A stretch of DNA of 50,211 nucleotides from CAZCCC01 sp964535715 (GTDB lineage: Bacteria; Patescibacteriota; Patescibacteriia; Buchananbacterales; UBA6539): positions 1-50,211 of the forward strand of contig CAZHUO010000007.1 in NCBI GenBank assembly GCA_964535715.1. The letters are read 5' to 3'. Within the stretch, counting starts at the first letter, position 1. The number at the start of each line of letters is the position of its first letter. Shown here piece after piece: positions 24,642-33,421 of the stretch. The notes beneath the pieces were generated by a model. That model was not told the origin of the DNA, did not search any database, and was given only the letters and a program-made list of their open reading frames with translations. The translations under genes and the position numbers were made by a program.

Positions 24642-24890
24642 TTAACTTCCGCCAAAACCCATTCCCATCATTTTTTGAGCAATTGACTGTTGAGCCTTTT
24701 TCATTGCTTCATTTATGCAGTCTTTAATTAATTCTCCTGATACATTCTGTTCAGTTAATAATATTTCCTCAACAATCATATTGCCGGAAATAGTCACTTT
24801 TACTCCGGGCTTTTCCACTTCGAATTTTTGGGCTTTCATTTCATCTTGCAATGATTTAAGCTTGCCCAGCTGTTTTAGTTTGTCTAACAT
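24642..24890 (-). CDS. ybaB: YbaB/EbfC-family nucleoid-associated protein
   Basis: 82 residues, shorter than the ~105 of E. coli YbaB. An N-terminal helix (MLDKLKQLGKLKSLQDEMKA) leads into VTISGNMIVEEILLTEQ, the central sheet, and a C-terminal helix (LIKDCINEAMKKAQQSIAQKMM). The family forms dimers that bind DNA non-specifically. In other bacteria ybaB usually sits next to dnaX and recR; here dnaX is 7 kb away. Its start overlaps the preceding membrane-protein gene by 35 bases, implying translational coupling. Confidence 0.8.
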   Translation of the reverse strand: MLDKLKQLGKLKSLQDEMKAQKFEVEKPGVKVTISGNMIVEEILLTEQNVSGELIKDCINEAMKKAQQSIAQKMMGMGFGGS

Positions 24891-25338
24891 TGTTTTTTTT
24901 ATTATTTTTTAATTTATAAACTTCACAAATAAAATAGTAAATCGGCCCAAGTAAAAAATAACTTACTTTCATCCAAGCCGGGGCGTGCATACATTGGCAA
25001 ATTGGCAAGCCGGAATAATTGGCAGTCGGCATATTGTGAACGTTAAAAAAATGATAACCAATAGTTTCGGCCATTACCAATACAAACCAATAAAATAAAA
25101 GAAAAAAAATAATTTTTTCCCATTTTGAACTTAATTTAAATTTACCGCACAAAAATAAATATACTTTATATATAATGAACAAGCCAATGCCCCACATAAT
25201 TAACGGAAATAAATCAATTTGCCAAATTACCCAAAAATTATGATTGTAAGAATAATAATCCTTTGAAAATAATACCCAGACAAAGGAAATAAGAAAGGCT
25301 AAACTTAAATATATTACGTTATTTTTTATTAATTTCAT
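24856..25338 (-). CDS. Multi-pass membrane protein of unknown function
   Basis: 160 residues with about four hydrophobic segments. Two cysteines and a histidine lie in one loop (PICQCMHAPAW), which might bind a metal. It starts 3 bases after the MgtA-like ATPase stop and overlaps ybaB, so it belongs to that operon. No family recognised. Confidence 0.6.
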   Translation of the reverse strand: MKLIKNNVIYLSLAFLISFVWVLFSKDYYSYNHNFWVIWQIDLFPLIMWGIGLFIIYKVYLFLCGKFKLSSKWEKIIFFLLFYWFVLVMAETIGYHFFNVHNMPTANYSGLPICQCMHAPAWMKVSYFLLGPIYYFICEVYKLKNNKKNNVRQTKTAGQA

Positions 25339-25341
25339 TAA

Positions 25342-27888
25342 CTATAAATTATATTTTTTATAAAATAATTTTTTTCCATATTCTACAACGACAAAATAAG
25401 TTAAAGCAATGCAAAAGATTATAAATAGATAAGGCAACGGCAAAAAGGCAAAATTAAAATAGAAGCGCAAGCCGGTATATAAAAACAGCAAAACTATAAT
25501 TGTTGTAATTATTGAAGTATAAACCAACGCTTTGCTTGGCTTTGACTGTAAAAAATACTTTCTCGTTCGGACAACAAATATCAATAAAACCTCAGTTAAA
25601 TATGATTCCCAAAACCAGCCGGCTTGAAAAAGAGAAGCTGAGGCGTTTAAAATCAAAAGCAAAAAACCAAAAGTAATAAAATCAAAGACCGAACTGATTA
25701 AACCAAAAAATTTCATATGTTTGCCTATAACTTTAATATCCCAATGTTTCGGTTTTTTTAATTCCTCAGGATCAACCTCGTCGCCGGAAATCGCCAGCAT
25801 CGGAAAGTCGGACAAAAAATTCAAAAGCAATATCTGAACCGGCAACATCGGAATATAAGGTAATATTATTGCCGCGCCGGCCACTGAAAACATATTGCCA
25901 AAATTTGAGCTTATAGTACAGAATATGTATTTTAATGTATTGCCAAAAGTTTTTCTGCCTTCAATTATACCATCCAAAATAACACTTAAATCTTTTTCCA
26001 TTAAAATAAAATCGGCTGATTCCTTGGCTACGTCTACGGCCGTATCAACGGAAATTCCAACGTCAGCCGCCCGCAAGGCCGGCGCATCATTGACCCCGTC
26101 GCCCAAAAACCCGACAACGTGCCCCAAATCCTTTAACACATTTATTATCCTTAGCTTATGTTCCGGCGTCACTTTGACAAAAATGTTATTTTGCATCACC
26201 GCTTTTTGCAATTTTTCATGAGGCATTTTCTCAATCTCTGATCCCAAAAGGACTCCTGATATTTTAAAGCCGATTTCTGAGGCAAGATACCTGGCAGCCA
26301 ATTCGCTGTCGCCGGTTAATATCTTCAAGCCCACTCCAAGATTTGCAAACTGAGGCAGTGATTTTTTTGCCGTCTGCTTAGGCGGATCAGAAAATGTCAA
26401 AAAACCACATAATGTTAGATCTTTTTCATCATTTGGGTTATACTTATCTTTTTTCACAATATCTTTAACGGCTACAAGCAGTAATCTAAAGCCTTCATTT
26501 TCAGCGAATTTAATTTTTTCTTTTATTTCTTTCTCTTTTAGCTCAAATGGTTCAACTTTTCCGTTGATTTGAACGAAACTGCAGGTGTTAAGCATTTCAT
26601 CAACCGCTCCCTTGCAAATTAACTGCCTTTTTTTGTCTTTTTCAACAACTACGCTCATTTTTCGCCGCAAAAAATCAAAAGAAATATGGTCGATTATTTC
26701 ATATTGATTGACAAAGCCGTCGATATTGTTTTTTTGAGCATAAGAAAAAATCGCCGTATCCAGCGGGTTTACTGAAACATTTTTAGTGGCAACACCGCTA
26801 TTGCAAAGCATGGCTAAGTGAAGCACTTCCATATTCTTTTGATTTTTAAAATCAAAATAACCTGATAAATTGATAATTCCTTCGGTTAAAGTGCCTGTTT
26901 TGTCGGTGCATATAATATCAGCATTGCCTAAATCTTCAATTGACATTAGCCGTTTTACAATCACTTTTTTCTTCGCCATTTTTCTGGCGCCGCTGGATAA
27001 ATTTATTGTAATAATGATTGGCAGAAGTTCGGGCGATATGCCAACGGCAATTGCCAATGAAAAAAGCAGAGAATCAATCCATTGGTGCTTAAAAAAGGCT
27101 AAAAACAAAAAAATCAACAAGCAAAAAGTTAAAATAATTTTAAATAAATATATTCCAAAATCGGCAATTCCTTTTTGAAAATCTGTCTGCTGCGGCTTTG
27201 TTTGTAGTAAACTTGCAGTATTACCAAGTTCGGTATTCTGGCCTGTTGCAATAACTAGTCCTTTAGCCGAACCTTGAACAACAGCTGTTCCGGCAAATGC
27301 CAAATTATTCATTGATTGAGGCAAAAATTCAGCAACTTTTAGCGTATCTGATTTTTTTTCAACCGGAAAAGATTCGCCGGTCAGCATTGATTCATTAATC
27401 ATCAAATCATCGGTTTCAATCAGCCTTAAATCAGCCGGCACAATCTTGCCGAAGCCAAGCAATACAACATCGCCAATAACGAGCTTGTCAACATTGATTT
27501 CTCGCTTTTTTCCTTCGCGAATTACTGTCGTTTTTATGGCAACTTTTTTTCTCAATTCATTAATGATATTTTCCGACTTATACTCCTGGACAAAGGCTAA
27601 AATCGCTGAAACAAAAAGAATCAAAATAATGATTATTGTCGAATAAATTTCTCCCAAAAAACCCGAAATCAAACTTGCTGCCAACAATATCAAAACCAGC
27701 GGATTTTTAAACTGGGAAATAAAAATACCGAAAGCCGTTCTTTTGTTTTCGGTGTTAATTTTATTTTTGCCGTATTTTTCTAGCCGTTTTTCTGCTTCTT
27801 TTATGCTTATACCATTTTCAGAGCTTTGAAAATGCTTGAAAATTTCCGTTTCAGCCATCTCCCAATATTTTTCCCGATAATTACTCAT
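25342..27888 (-). CDS. mgtA: P-type ATPase, MgtA-like (magnesium import)
   Basis: 848 residues. The N-terminal cation-ATPase domain is followed by paired helices, the actuator motif LTGESFPVEK, and the phosphorylation site CTDKTGTLTEG (Asp around residue 330). The hinge GDGVNDAPALRAADVGISVD with DVAKESADFILMEKDL matches the MgtA/MgtB subtype more than Ca2+ or Na+/K+ pumps. A C-terminal membrane block follows (about 680-845). It uses ATP to bring Mg2+ into the cell; the substrate is inferred from subtype resemblance. It starts 9 bases after the aldolase gene. Confidence 0.85.
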   Translation of the reverse strand: MSNYREKYWEMAETEIFKHFQSSENGISIKEAEKRLEKYGKNKINTENKRTAFGIFISQFKNPLVLILLAASLISGFLGEIYSTIIIILILFVSAILAFVQEYKSENIINELRKKVAIKTTVIREGKKREINVDKLVIGDVVLLGFGKIVPADLRLIETDDLMINESMLTGESFPVEKKSDTLKVAEFLPQSMNNLAFAGTAVVQGSAKGLVIATGQNTELGNTASLLQTKPQQTDFQKGIADFGIYLFKIILTFCLLIFLFLAFFKHQWIDSLLFSLAIAVGISPELLPIIITINLSSGARKMAKKKVIVKRLMSIEDLGNADIICTDKTGTLTEGIINLSGYFDFKNQKNMEVLHLAMLCNSGVATKNVSVNPLDTAIFSYAQKNNIDGFVNQYEIIDHISFDFLRRKMSVVVEKDKKRQLICKGAVDEMLNTCSFVQINGKVEPFELKEKEIKEKIKFAENEGFRLLLVAVKDIVKKDKYNPNDEKDLTLCGFLTFSDPPKQTAKKSLPQFANLGVGLKILTGDSELAARYLASEIGFKISGVLLGSEIEKMPHEKLQKAVMQNNIFVKVTPEHKLRIINVLKDLGHVVGFLGDGVNDAPALRAADVGISVDTAVDVAKESADFILMEKDLSVILDGIIEGRKTFGNTLKYIFCTISSNFGNMFSVAGAAIILPYIPMLPVQILLLNFLSDFPMLAISGDEVDPEELKKPKHWDIKVIGKHMKFFGLISSVFDFITFGFLLLILNASASLFQAGWFWESYLTEVLLIFVVRTRKYFLQSKPSKALVYTSIITTIIVLLFLYTGLRFYFNFAFLPLPYLFIIFCIALTYFVVVEYGKKLFYKKYNL

Positions 27889-27897
27889 AAATTCTGG

Positions 27898-28848
27898 CTA
27901 TTTATTGATAAACTTTCTGACTTTTTCAAGCTTGCCTGAACTTCCCAAGACTTCATTTTTATGGACTATATATTGGGCGTATTCTTCAATAAAGATTTTA
28001 CCGGGTGTGCGCAAGTCAAAAACTTCAGGTTGATTTTTAAAAATTTCCCTATGAACTCGGCACCAAACAAGCCTGCCATCAGTATCAATATTTACTTTAG
28101 TTACGCCAAGCTTTGCCGCTTTCTTAAACTGCGTCTCATCAACACCCTTTGCGCCTTTAAGCGCACCGCCCGCCATATTAATGCGATCAACTTCGTCTTT
28201 CGGCACTGAGCTTGAACCATGCATAACTAATGGAAAACCGGGCAATAATTTTTGAATCTGTTCAATTACTTCAAAATGAAGACCTTGGTTGCCGCTGAAT
28301 TTATAGGCGCCATGGCTGGTTCCAATGGCACAAGCTAAGCTGTCACAGCCGGACTTTTGGACGAATTCCTTGGCTTGTTTTGGGTTAGTTAGCATGGCAT
28401 TGCCTTCACTTACTGATATTTCTTCTTCAACTCCGCCAAGCTGGCCAAGCTCAGCTTCAACTGCAATTCCTTTAACATGGGCTAGCTTTACTATTCTTTT
28501 GGTAATTTCTATATTTTTTTCAAATGGCTTATCTGAGGCGTCAATCATTACTGAACTGTAAAATCCGCTGTTAATTGCGTCGATACAGGTTTCTTCGTCT
28601 CCATGATCAATATGGACGGCATAGATTGCATCGGGAAAAATTTCTTCTGCTGATCTAATCATTCCTTCAAGCAGTCTTTTGTCGGTATATTTTCTGGCGC
28701 CTTTAGAAATTTGAATGATAAACGGAGCTGAGCTTTCAATATTACCTTTAAAAAGTCCCATTATTTGCTCGGCATTATTAATATTATAGGCGCCGATGGC
28801 ATATTTGCCATATGCGTGTTCGAATAATTTTTTTGTTGAAACGATCAT
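27898..28848 (-). CDS. fba: Class II fructose-bisphosphate aldolase
   Basis: 316 residues. Zn-dependent aldolase motifs are clear: AVHIDHGDEETCIDAINSGF (catalytic Asp and Zn His), VEAELGQLGGVEE, the second His in IGTSHGAYK, and the third in PLVMHGSSSVP. It interconverts fructose-1,6-bisphosphate with glyceraldehyde-3-phosphate and DHAP. Directly after glpX on the same strand, so the pair can run hexose synthesis from trioses. Confidence 0.93.
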   Translation of the reverse strand: MIVSTKKLFEHAYGKYAIGAYNINNAEQIMGLFKGNIESSAPFIIQISKGARKYTDKRLLEGMIRSAEEIFPDAIYAVHIDHGDEETCIDAINSGFYSSVMIDASDKPFEKNIEITKRIVKLAHVKGIAVEAELGQLGGVEEEISVSEGNAMLTNPKQAKEFVQKSGCDSLACAIGTSHGAYKFSGNQGLHFEVIEQIQKLLPGFPLVMHGSSSVPKDEVDRINMAGGALKGAKGVDETQFKKAAKLGVTKVNIDTDGRLVWCRVHREIFKNQPEVFDLRTPGKIFIEEYAQYIVHKNEVLGSSGKLEKVRKFINK

Positions 28849-28918
28849 ATTTTTTACAGAATTAAGAAGTAAAAAATAAGAATCAAGTAAATCTAATTTA
28901 ATCCTTATTTCTTAATCC

Positions 28919-29875
28919 TTATTTCTTAGATTTGTGGTGTGTCGTAATATACCTGACAGTTCCCGACTTCATTCTCATAACAACCGATTCAGTAGTTATC
29001 CGATCTTTTTGAAAAACCACGCCTTTTAAAATCGGCCCATCAATTACGCCGGTTGCCGTAAAGGTCAGCTGATTTCCTTTGGCCAAATCTTTGGCATGAA
29101 AAATCTTATTTTCATCTTTTATTTTTGCTTTTGCAAGGCATTTCTTGATTTCTTCTTTGTCTTTATCATTCCTCGGCTTAAAACGGCAAACTATTCCGCC
29201 ATTGTAAATTCTAAGCGGCACAGCTGCCAAAACCGCTTCAGTGCTGCCGCCAGTTCCCATTAAAAGGTCAATTCCCGACTCCGGCATGCAAGTAGCTATT
29301 GCTGCGGCAACATCACCGTCGGTAATCAGCCTGACTCTGGCACCGGCTTGTCTGATTTCTTTAATTAATCCCTCGTGCCTTGGACGGTCTAAAACAACAA
29401 CAGTGACTTCTCCGACCTCCTTTCCTAAAGCCTTGGCGACTTTTTTTAAATTAGCCTTAACAGATAAATCAAGATTAATTACCGATGCGGCAATTGGACC
29501 GGCTGCTATTTTTTCCATATAAGTATCCGGCGCGTGCAAAAGGCTGTTTTTTGGACCCGCGGCAATTACAGCAATTGCGTTATATCTGCCCCAGGCAACG
29601 CTGTCGGTACATTCCAGCGGATCAATTGCCAAATCCATTTCCGGTCCTTTTCCTTTACCGACAATTTCATCTGTATAAAGCATGGGTGCTTCATCTTTTT
29701 GGCCTTCGCCGATTACGACTTTGCCGGTAAATTCAATTTGATTAAAGCGCGAGCGCATTTCCTTAACCGCGGCGCCATCGGCTTTTTTTCTTTCACCCCG
29801 TCCCATCCAGCCGGAAGCGGCAATGGCGGCCGCTTCAGTGACGCGGACAAATTCCAAGGCTAAATTTCGATCCAT
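28919..29875 (-). CDS. glpX: Class II fructose-1,6-bisphosphatase (GlpX)
   Basis: 318 residues. MDRNLALEFVRVTEAAAIAA, GKVVIGEGQKDEAPML and MDLAIDPLECTD are the metal-binding and phosphate-binding segments of GlpX. LLMGTGGSTEAVLAAVPLR is the conserved C-terminal motif. It dephosphorylates fructose-1,6-bisphosphate in gluconeogenesis. First gene of the run glpX-fba-mgtA, with an extended -10 upstream. Confidence 0.94.
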   Translation of the reverse strand: MDRNLALEFVRVTEAAAIAASGWMGRGERKKADGAAVKEMRSRFNQIEFTGKVVIGEGQKDEAPMLYTDEIVGKGKGPEMDLAIDPLECTDSVAWGRYNAIAVIAAGPKNSLLHAPDTYMEKIAAGPIAASVINLDLSVKANLKKVAKALGKEVGEVTVVVLDRPRHEGLIKEIRQAGARVRLITDGDVAAAIATCMPESGIDLLMGTGGSTEAVLAAVPLRIYNGGIVCRFKPRNDKDKEEIKKCLAKAKIKDENKIFHAKDLAKGNQLTFTATGVIDGPILKGVVFQKDRITTESVVMRMKSGTVRYITTHHKSKK

Positions 29876-29909
29876 ATAATTAATTTTTAGCTTACATTAA
29901 GATATTATT

Positions 29910-29918
29910 ATTATAGCA
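29910..29918 (-). promoter_or_regulatory. Extended -10 of the glpX operon
   Basis: TGCTATAAT on the minus strand (plus 29910-29918) is a perfect extended -10, about 35 bases before glpX. No good -35 is seen. Confidence 0.5.
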
Positions 29919-29973
29919 AAAAAACACTCGAAAAGCGATATTTAGAATATCGACATCAAAAACATTTTCTCTA

Positions 29974-30005
29974 TAAAAAAATCCTTGCATTTTTTGCGCA
30001 AGGAT
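29974..30005 (-). terminator. Terminator after the beta-propeller gene
   Basis: On the minus strand ATCCTTGC pairs with GCAAGGAT (plus 29998-30005 and 29981-29988), followed by a run of T. Stem 8 bp. Confidence 0.8.
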
Positions 30006-30012
30006 AAGATCC

Positions 30013-31164
30013 CTAGATAAGGCCAATTAGTTTGGCGAACGCCCCGGGACCTATTGGTTGGGGCTTTTTATAGATTCTTAAAGGATCCGGTACTACATTT
30101 AAAGAATTGCCTTGATAAACCACATAAAAGTGATCATCTGAATAGCAAATTCCCCAAATTTCACCGTTTTCAGGATTATTTCCAGTACGGAAATTTAACT
30201 TAATTTTTGGTTTTTTTGGATTGTTAATGTCGACAAAATCGCCGGTTGAATAAATTAAATTCTGTTCCTCAACAAGCCAAATCTCAGTAAATCCTCCTGT
30301 GGTATAACCGACTTCCTTTAGATTAGTCAAATCAGATATTTTAATTACGCTCAGCCTTCCTTCTGAATCAGTGCCCTCGGATGAAATGTATGCGTAGCCT
30401 CTTTTTATACTAGACCAGACTGCCCTGCAATTTCCCGGCAATACCAAATTCTCGCCACCGACCGAAACCGGATTTGCTTTGTCTCCAACATAAACAATTC
30501 TTACTCCGTTAGTTCCGGTACTATCCTGATAAAAAGGCAGAAAGACATAATTTTCATCATCCCTGTCAAGAAATGCAGGCCGACCGGATGGAGGCAATAC
30601 TAAATTCTCGCCACCGACCGAAATCGGATTTGATTTGTCGTGAGCGTCAATGACGCGAAAACCGTTCGTAGTATCAATATCTATTTGATAAAACGACATA
30701 TATACCCAATTCCCGTCTTTCGACGCCTGAACCCCTTGACAATGACCGGGCAATGCGAGATTCTGTCCGCCGATTATAATCGGATTTTTTTTGTCCGCTA
30801 CGTCAACGATGCGCAGGGCATCATATGGCGATCCGGACATATTATACAACCCGACAAACAAATAATTACCTCGCACTACCAATCCTCTTGCATCAGGAGG
30901 CAATTCAATTTTTGAAAGCATCTGCGCGTTCGCAGGATTACTTACGTTAAAAATCACCAGCAAACTTGGATCATCATCGCTGTTGCCGGTAGAATATGAA
31001 CTTACCAAGACGTAAGCGTAGCCATCAGCCACCGCCACTTCTCCGTGGGCGGAAAGATAGGGATAATCAAAATTTATCCCCTCACCACCAACGTTATTGA
31101 GTATATACACTCCGCCGCAACCAATAGTGGCAATCAAACTTATTAAGGTGCCTAATGTTTTCAT
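30013..31164 (-). CDS. Secreted LVIVD-repeat beta-propeller protein
   Basis: 383 residues. An N-terminal export signal (MKTLGTLISLIATIGCGGVY) may be a lipoprotein signal (TIGC, not a perfect lipobox). Then come repeats of ~55 residues with the patterns LVIFNVSNPANAQMLSKIEL, LRIVDVADKKNPIIIGGQNL, FRVIDAHDKSNPISVGGENL and VRIVYVGDKANPVSVGGENL, typical of LVIVD repeats that fold as a beta-propeller. No catalytic motif. Strong Shine-Dalgarno (AAAGGAGACT), its own promoter and terminator. Probably a surface binding protein. Confidence 0.78.
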   Translation of the reverse strand: MKTLGTLISLIATIGCGGVYILNNVGGEGINFDYPYLSAHGEVAVADGYAYVLVSSYSTGNSDDDPSLLVIFNVSNPANAQMLSKIELPPDARGLVVRGNYLFVGLYNMSGSPYDALRIVDVADKKNPIIIGGQNLALPGHCQGVQASKDGNWVYMSFYQIDIDTTNGFRVIDAHDKSNPISVGGENLVLPPSGRPAFLDRDDENYVFLPFYQDSTGTNGVRIVYVGDKANPVSVGGENLVLPGNCRAVWSSIKRGYAYISSEGTDSEGRLSVIKISDLTNLKEVGYTTGGFTEIWLVEEQNLIYSTGDFVDINNPKKPKIKLNFRTGNNPENGEIWGICYSDDHFYVVYQGNSLNVVPDPLRIYKKPQPIGPGAFAKLIGLI

Positions 31165-31232
31165 TTTAAGTCTCCTTTCATTTTTCTAGATTTCTATCTA
31201 ACTGAAACACAACCTTATGAAACATCTTAAAA

Positions 31233-31261
31233 AAAATAACATTTTTATTAAATCTTGTCAA
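31233..31261 (-). promoter_or_regulatory. Promoter of the beta-propeller gene
   Basis: Minus-strand TTGACA (plus 31256-31261), 17 bases, TATTTT (plus 31233-31238), ~65 bases before the start codon. Confidence 0.55.
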
Positions 31262-31276
31262 ATTATTCAATAAATT

Positions 31277-31310
31277 AAAAAAAGGCAGGCTCTAAGCTAT
31301 GCCATTTTTT
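31277..31310 (-). terminator. Probable terminator of tRNA-Gln
   Basis: TGGCA...TGCC arms (plus 31284-31287 and 31300-31303) are flanked by runs of A and T on both sides. On the minus strand it lies downstream of the tRNA. Confidence 0.5.
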
Positions 31311-31427
31311 AATATTTTAATTCATTTAGTCTATTGACTTGTGCCTAATACTAAGTGCTTAATGTTTACTAACCTAGCACAAGGTTTCCGGATTTATAAT
31401 TATCTTTAATTATTTTATTCATCCGCA

Positions 31428-31501
31428 TGGCTGCGGGACCAGGACTCGAACCTGGATTAGCAGAGCCAGAATCTGCCGTCCTACCATTAGACGATCCCGC
31501 A
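31428..31501 (-). tRNA. tRNA-Gln (anticodon CTG)
   Basis: The minus strand folds as a full cloverleaf. The acceptor is TGCGGGA/TCCCGCA, with a D-arm GTC...GAC containing TAATGGTAG. The anticodon arm is GCAGA-TTCTGGC-TCTGC with anticodon CTG, and the T-arm CCAGG-TTCGAGT-CCTGG is perfect. The discriminator G is followed by an encoded CCA (31428-31430). It reads CAG codons. Confidence 0.95.
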
Positions 31502-31635
31502 ACTATGTGGATGAATTTTTTAAAAACATTACCGCCTTTTCAGCTTTTAATCTGTTTTTCTCTTACCCTAGCTTTAATCATTGTTTCAAATTCTTCTTTG
31601 TATATTAATAGCCATTGTCAACAATACCTAGTGGA

Positions 31636-31649
31636 CATTAGACGATCCC
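31636..31649 (-). repeat. tRNA-Gln 5'-end fragment
   Basis: CATTAGACGATCCC is an exact repeat of 31485-31498, the 5' end of the tRNA. It lies 151 bases away in the same orientation. Remnant of a second tRNA copy or of an integration event. Confidence 0.5.
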
Positions 31650-31771
31650 CGAATTATAATGTCGATTACATTTTAAATAATCTGTCATTAGACTTGCCAA
31701 CCAAAGCAATTTAGGGGGAAAAAAAGGTGGGCGATCCTAGGGATTAAAAGCAGAATAATATGTAATTTTTA

Positions 31772-33367
31772 CTATTCAACAAGCTGACCGCCAAAAGTCT
31801 GAAGAATATTTTCCAATGGATTGTCCTCTACATTTTTTTCAGTTAAAGCCTCGATTTCCATGCTTTTATCCGGCAATTCTTTAACAACAACGGTTTTTAC
31901 GATGAGCTTGATGCCAAAAATATCCTGCAACACTTTTTCTAAAATCTGACGATTTTTTAAATCATTTATCCGCTGCTGGTGAAATTTATGCATCAGGCAA
32001 ATTTCCAAAGTTCCGTCTTCGTTAATATTCGAAGGCTGTGATATTTTCAAAGTGGAAGATAAACTATGATTATATTTTTTAAGACAAATTAAAACTTCCT
32101 GCCATTTGTCTTTAATCTGGCTAAGATTAAGTTTTACTTTATTAATTGTCATTTGCGGTTTTTGAGATGGCGCAATTTCCATTTTTGTCTCAACTTTTTC
32201 CTGATTAATTTTTTTTTCTGAAGTGCAAAAACTTTTATCTTTTGGTGAATCCAAAGATATATTGTTGTCTTCATCGTTTTCAATAATTTCCAAAATTGCC
32301 AGTTCCAGCGGCAACTGTATTATATCGGAAAACTTCAGCTCCTGTATTTTTTTTATGAATACTTCCAGCGATTCTACCAAAAAATTCAAGCTTAATCCCA
32401 TGGCCAAATCGGTTATTCTTTTTTGCAAATCAGCATTCAATCCTATTGTAAATTCATCAAGCTGGCTGTTAATTTTTACCAATAAAATTTTCCTTAAAAC
32501 TTCAATTATATTGGAATTGAACTTTTCCAAATTTATTCCATCTTCAACAAGCCGGTTTATCAGGCTTATTGCCTGAGCCGAATTTTTTTTATTTAAATAG
32601 TCAATAAGTTCCAAAACCAGGTCAAAGCGGTTGCGGGGTAAAACCAGTTCCGCCTGTTCGGCAGTTATTTCTTTGTCGCCCAATGATAAAATCTGACCAA
32701 GTAGGCTTTCAGCGTCACGAATGCAACCTTCCGAATAATAGGCAATGCTTTCCAGAATTTCTTTCGGTACTATTTTTTCTTCCTTAACTATTATTTTAGA
32801 AAGCCTTTTGACAATATCAACCTGGGGTACTTTATAAAATTCAAAATGCTGGCAACGAGAAATAATCGTTTGGGGCACTTTGTAAATCTCTGTTGTAGCT
32901 AAAATAAAAATTGCGTGCGGCGGCGGCTCTTCCAATGTCTTTAAGAGGGCGTTAAAAGCTGAAATCGAAAGCATGTGGACTTCATCAATAATATAAATTT
33001 TAAATTTTCTACTAGTCGGAGTAAATCTGGAGCTATTGATGATATTTTCCCTGACATTATCAACACCGGTATGAGACGCGGCATCTATTTCAATAATATC
33101 CAATGATTTTCCTTCCAAAAATTCTCTGCAGGAGTTGCATTTGTCGCACGGTTCACTTTCGTTTTCTTTCCGATTCAAGCAATTTATTGACTTGGCAATA
33201 AGCCTTGCAACCGTAGTTTTGCCAATTCCCCTTGGTCCAGAAAACAAATAAGCATGAGCCACTTTTCCCGTCTCAAGCTCATTTTGAATAGTAATTTTAA
33301 TATGATTTTGGCCGATTAAGTCCTTAAAACTTTGAGGCCTATATTTTCGATATAAAGTCAATGCCAT
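31772..33367 (-). CDS. dnaX: DNA polymerase III subunit gamma/tau
   Basis: 531 residues. Walker A is FSGPRGIGKTTVARLIA, the zinc module is CDKCNSCREFL, Walker B/DExx is YIIDEVHMLS, and the sensor region is IFILATTEIYKVPQTIISRCQ with the SRC arginine finger. Domain III and a lower-complexity C-terminal region follow. It loads the sliding clamp. Its length fits a tau-like form. No obvious slippery frameshift site was looked for in detail. Confidence 0.95.
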   Translation of the reverse strand: MALTLYRKYRPQSFKDLIGQNHIKITIQNELETGKVAHAYLFSGPRGIGKTTVARLIAKSINCLNRKENESEPCDKCNSCREFLEGKSLDIIEIDAASHTGVDNVRENIINSSRFTPTSRKFKIYIIDEVHMLSISAFNALLKTLEEPPPHAIFILATTEIYKVPQTIISRCQHFEFYKVPQVDIVKRLSKIIVKEEKIVPKEILESIAYYSEGCIRDAESLLGQILSLGDKEITAEQAELVLPRNRFDLVLELIDYLNKKNSAQAISLINRLVEDGINLEKFNSNIIEVLRKILLVKINSQLDEFTIGLNADLQKRITDLAMGLSLNFLVESLEVFIKKIQELKFSDIIQLPLELAILEIIENDEDNNISLDSPKDKSFCTSEKKINQEKVETKMEIAPSQKPQMTINKVKLNLSQIKDKWQEVLICLKKYNHSLSSTLKISQPSNINEDGTLEICLMHKFHQQRINDLKNRQILEKVLQDIFGIKLIVKTVVVKELPDKSMEIEALTEKNVEDNPLENILQTFGGQLVE

Positions 33368-33421
33368 AATAATTGAGCTGCAAATTGAATTTTAGCCCAT
33401 TATCAAAATAAAATCAAGGTT

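Noticed and set aside
31217..31273. Plus-strand short ORF reading MKHLKKNNIF
   Set aside because: It superficially recalls the MKHIK small proteins but has no ribosome site and overlaps the promoter of the minus-strand beta-propeller gene.
31427..31714. Plus-strand 95-residue ORF starting MAAGPGLEPGL
   Set aside because: It is the antisense of tRNA-Gln, a classic spurious ORF.
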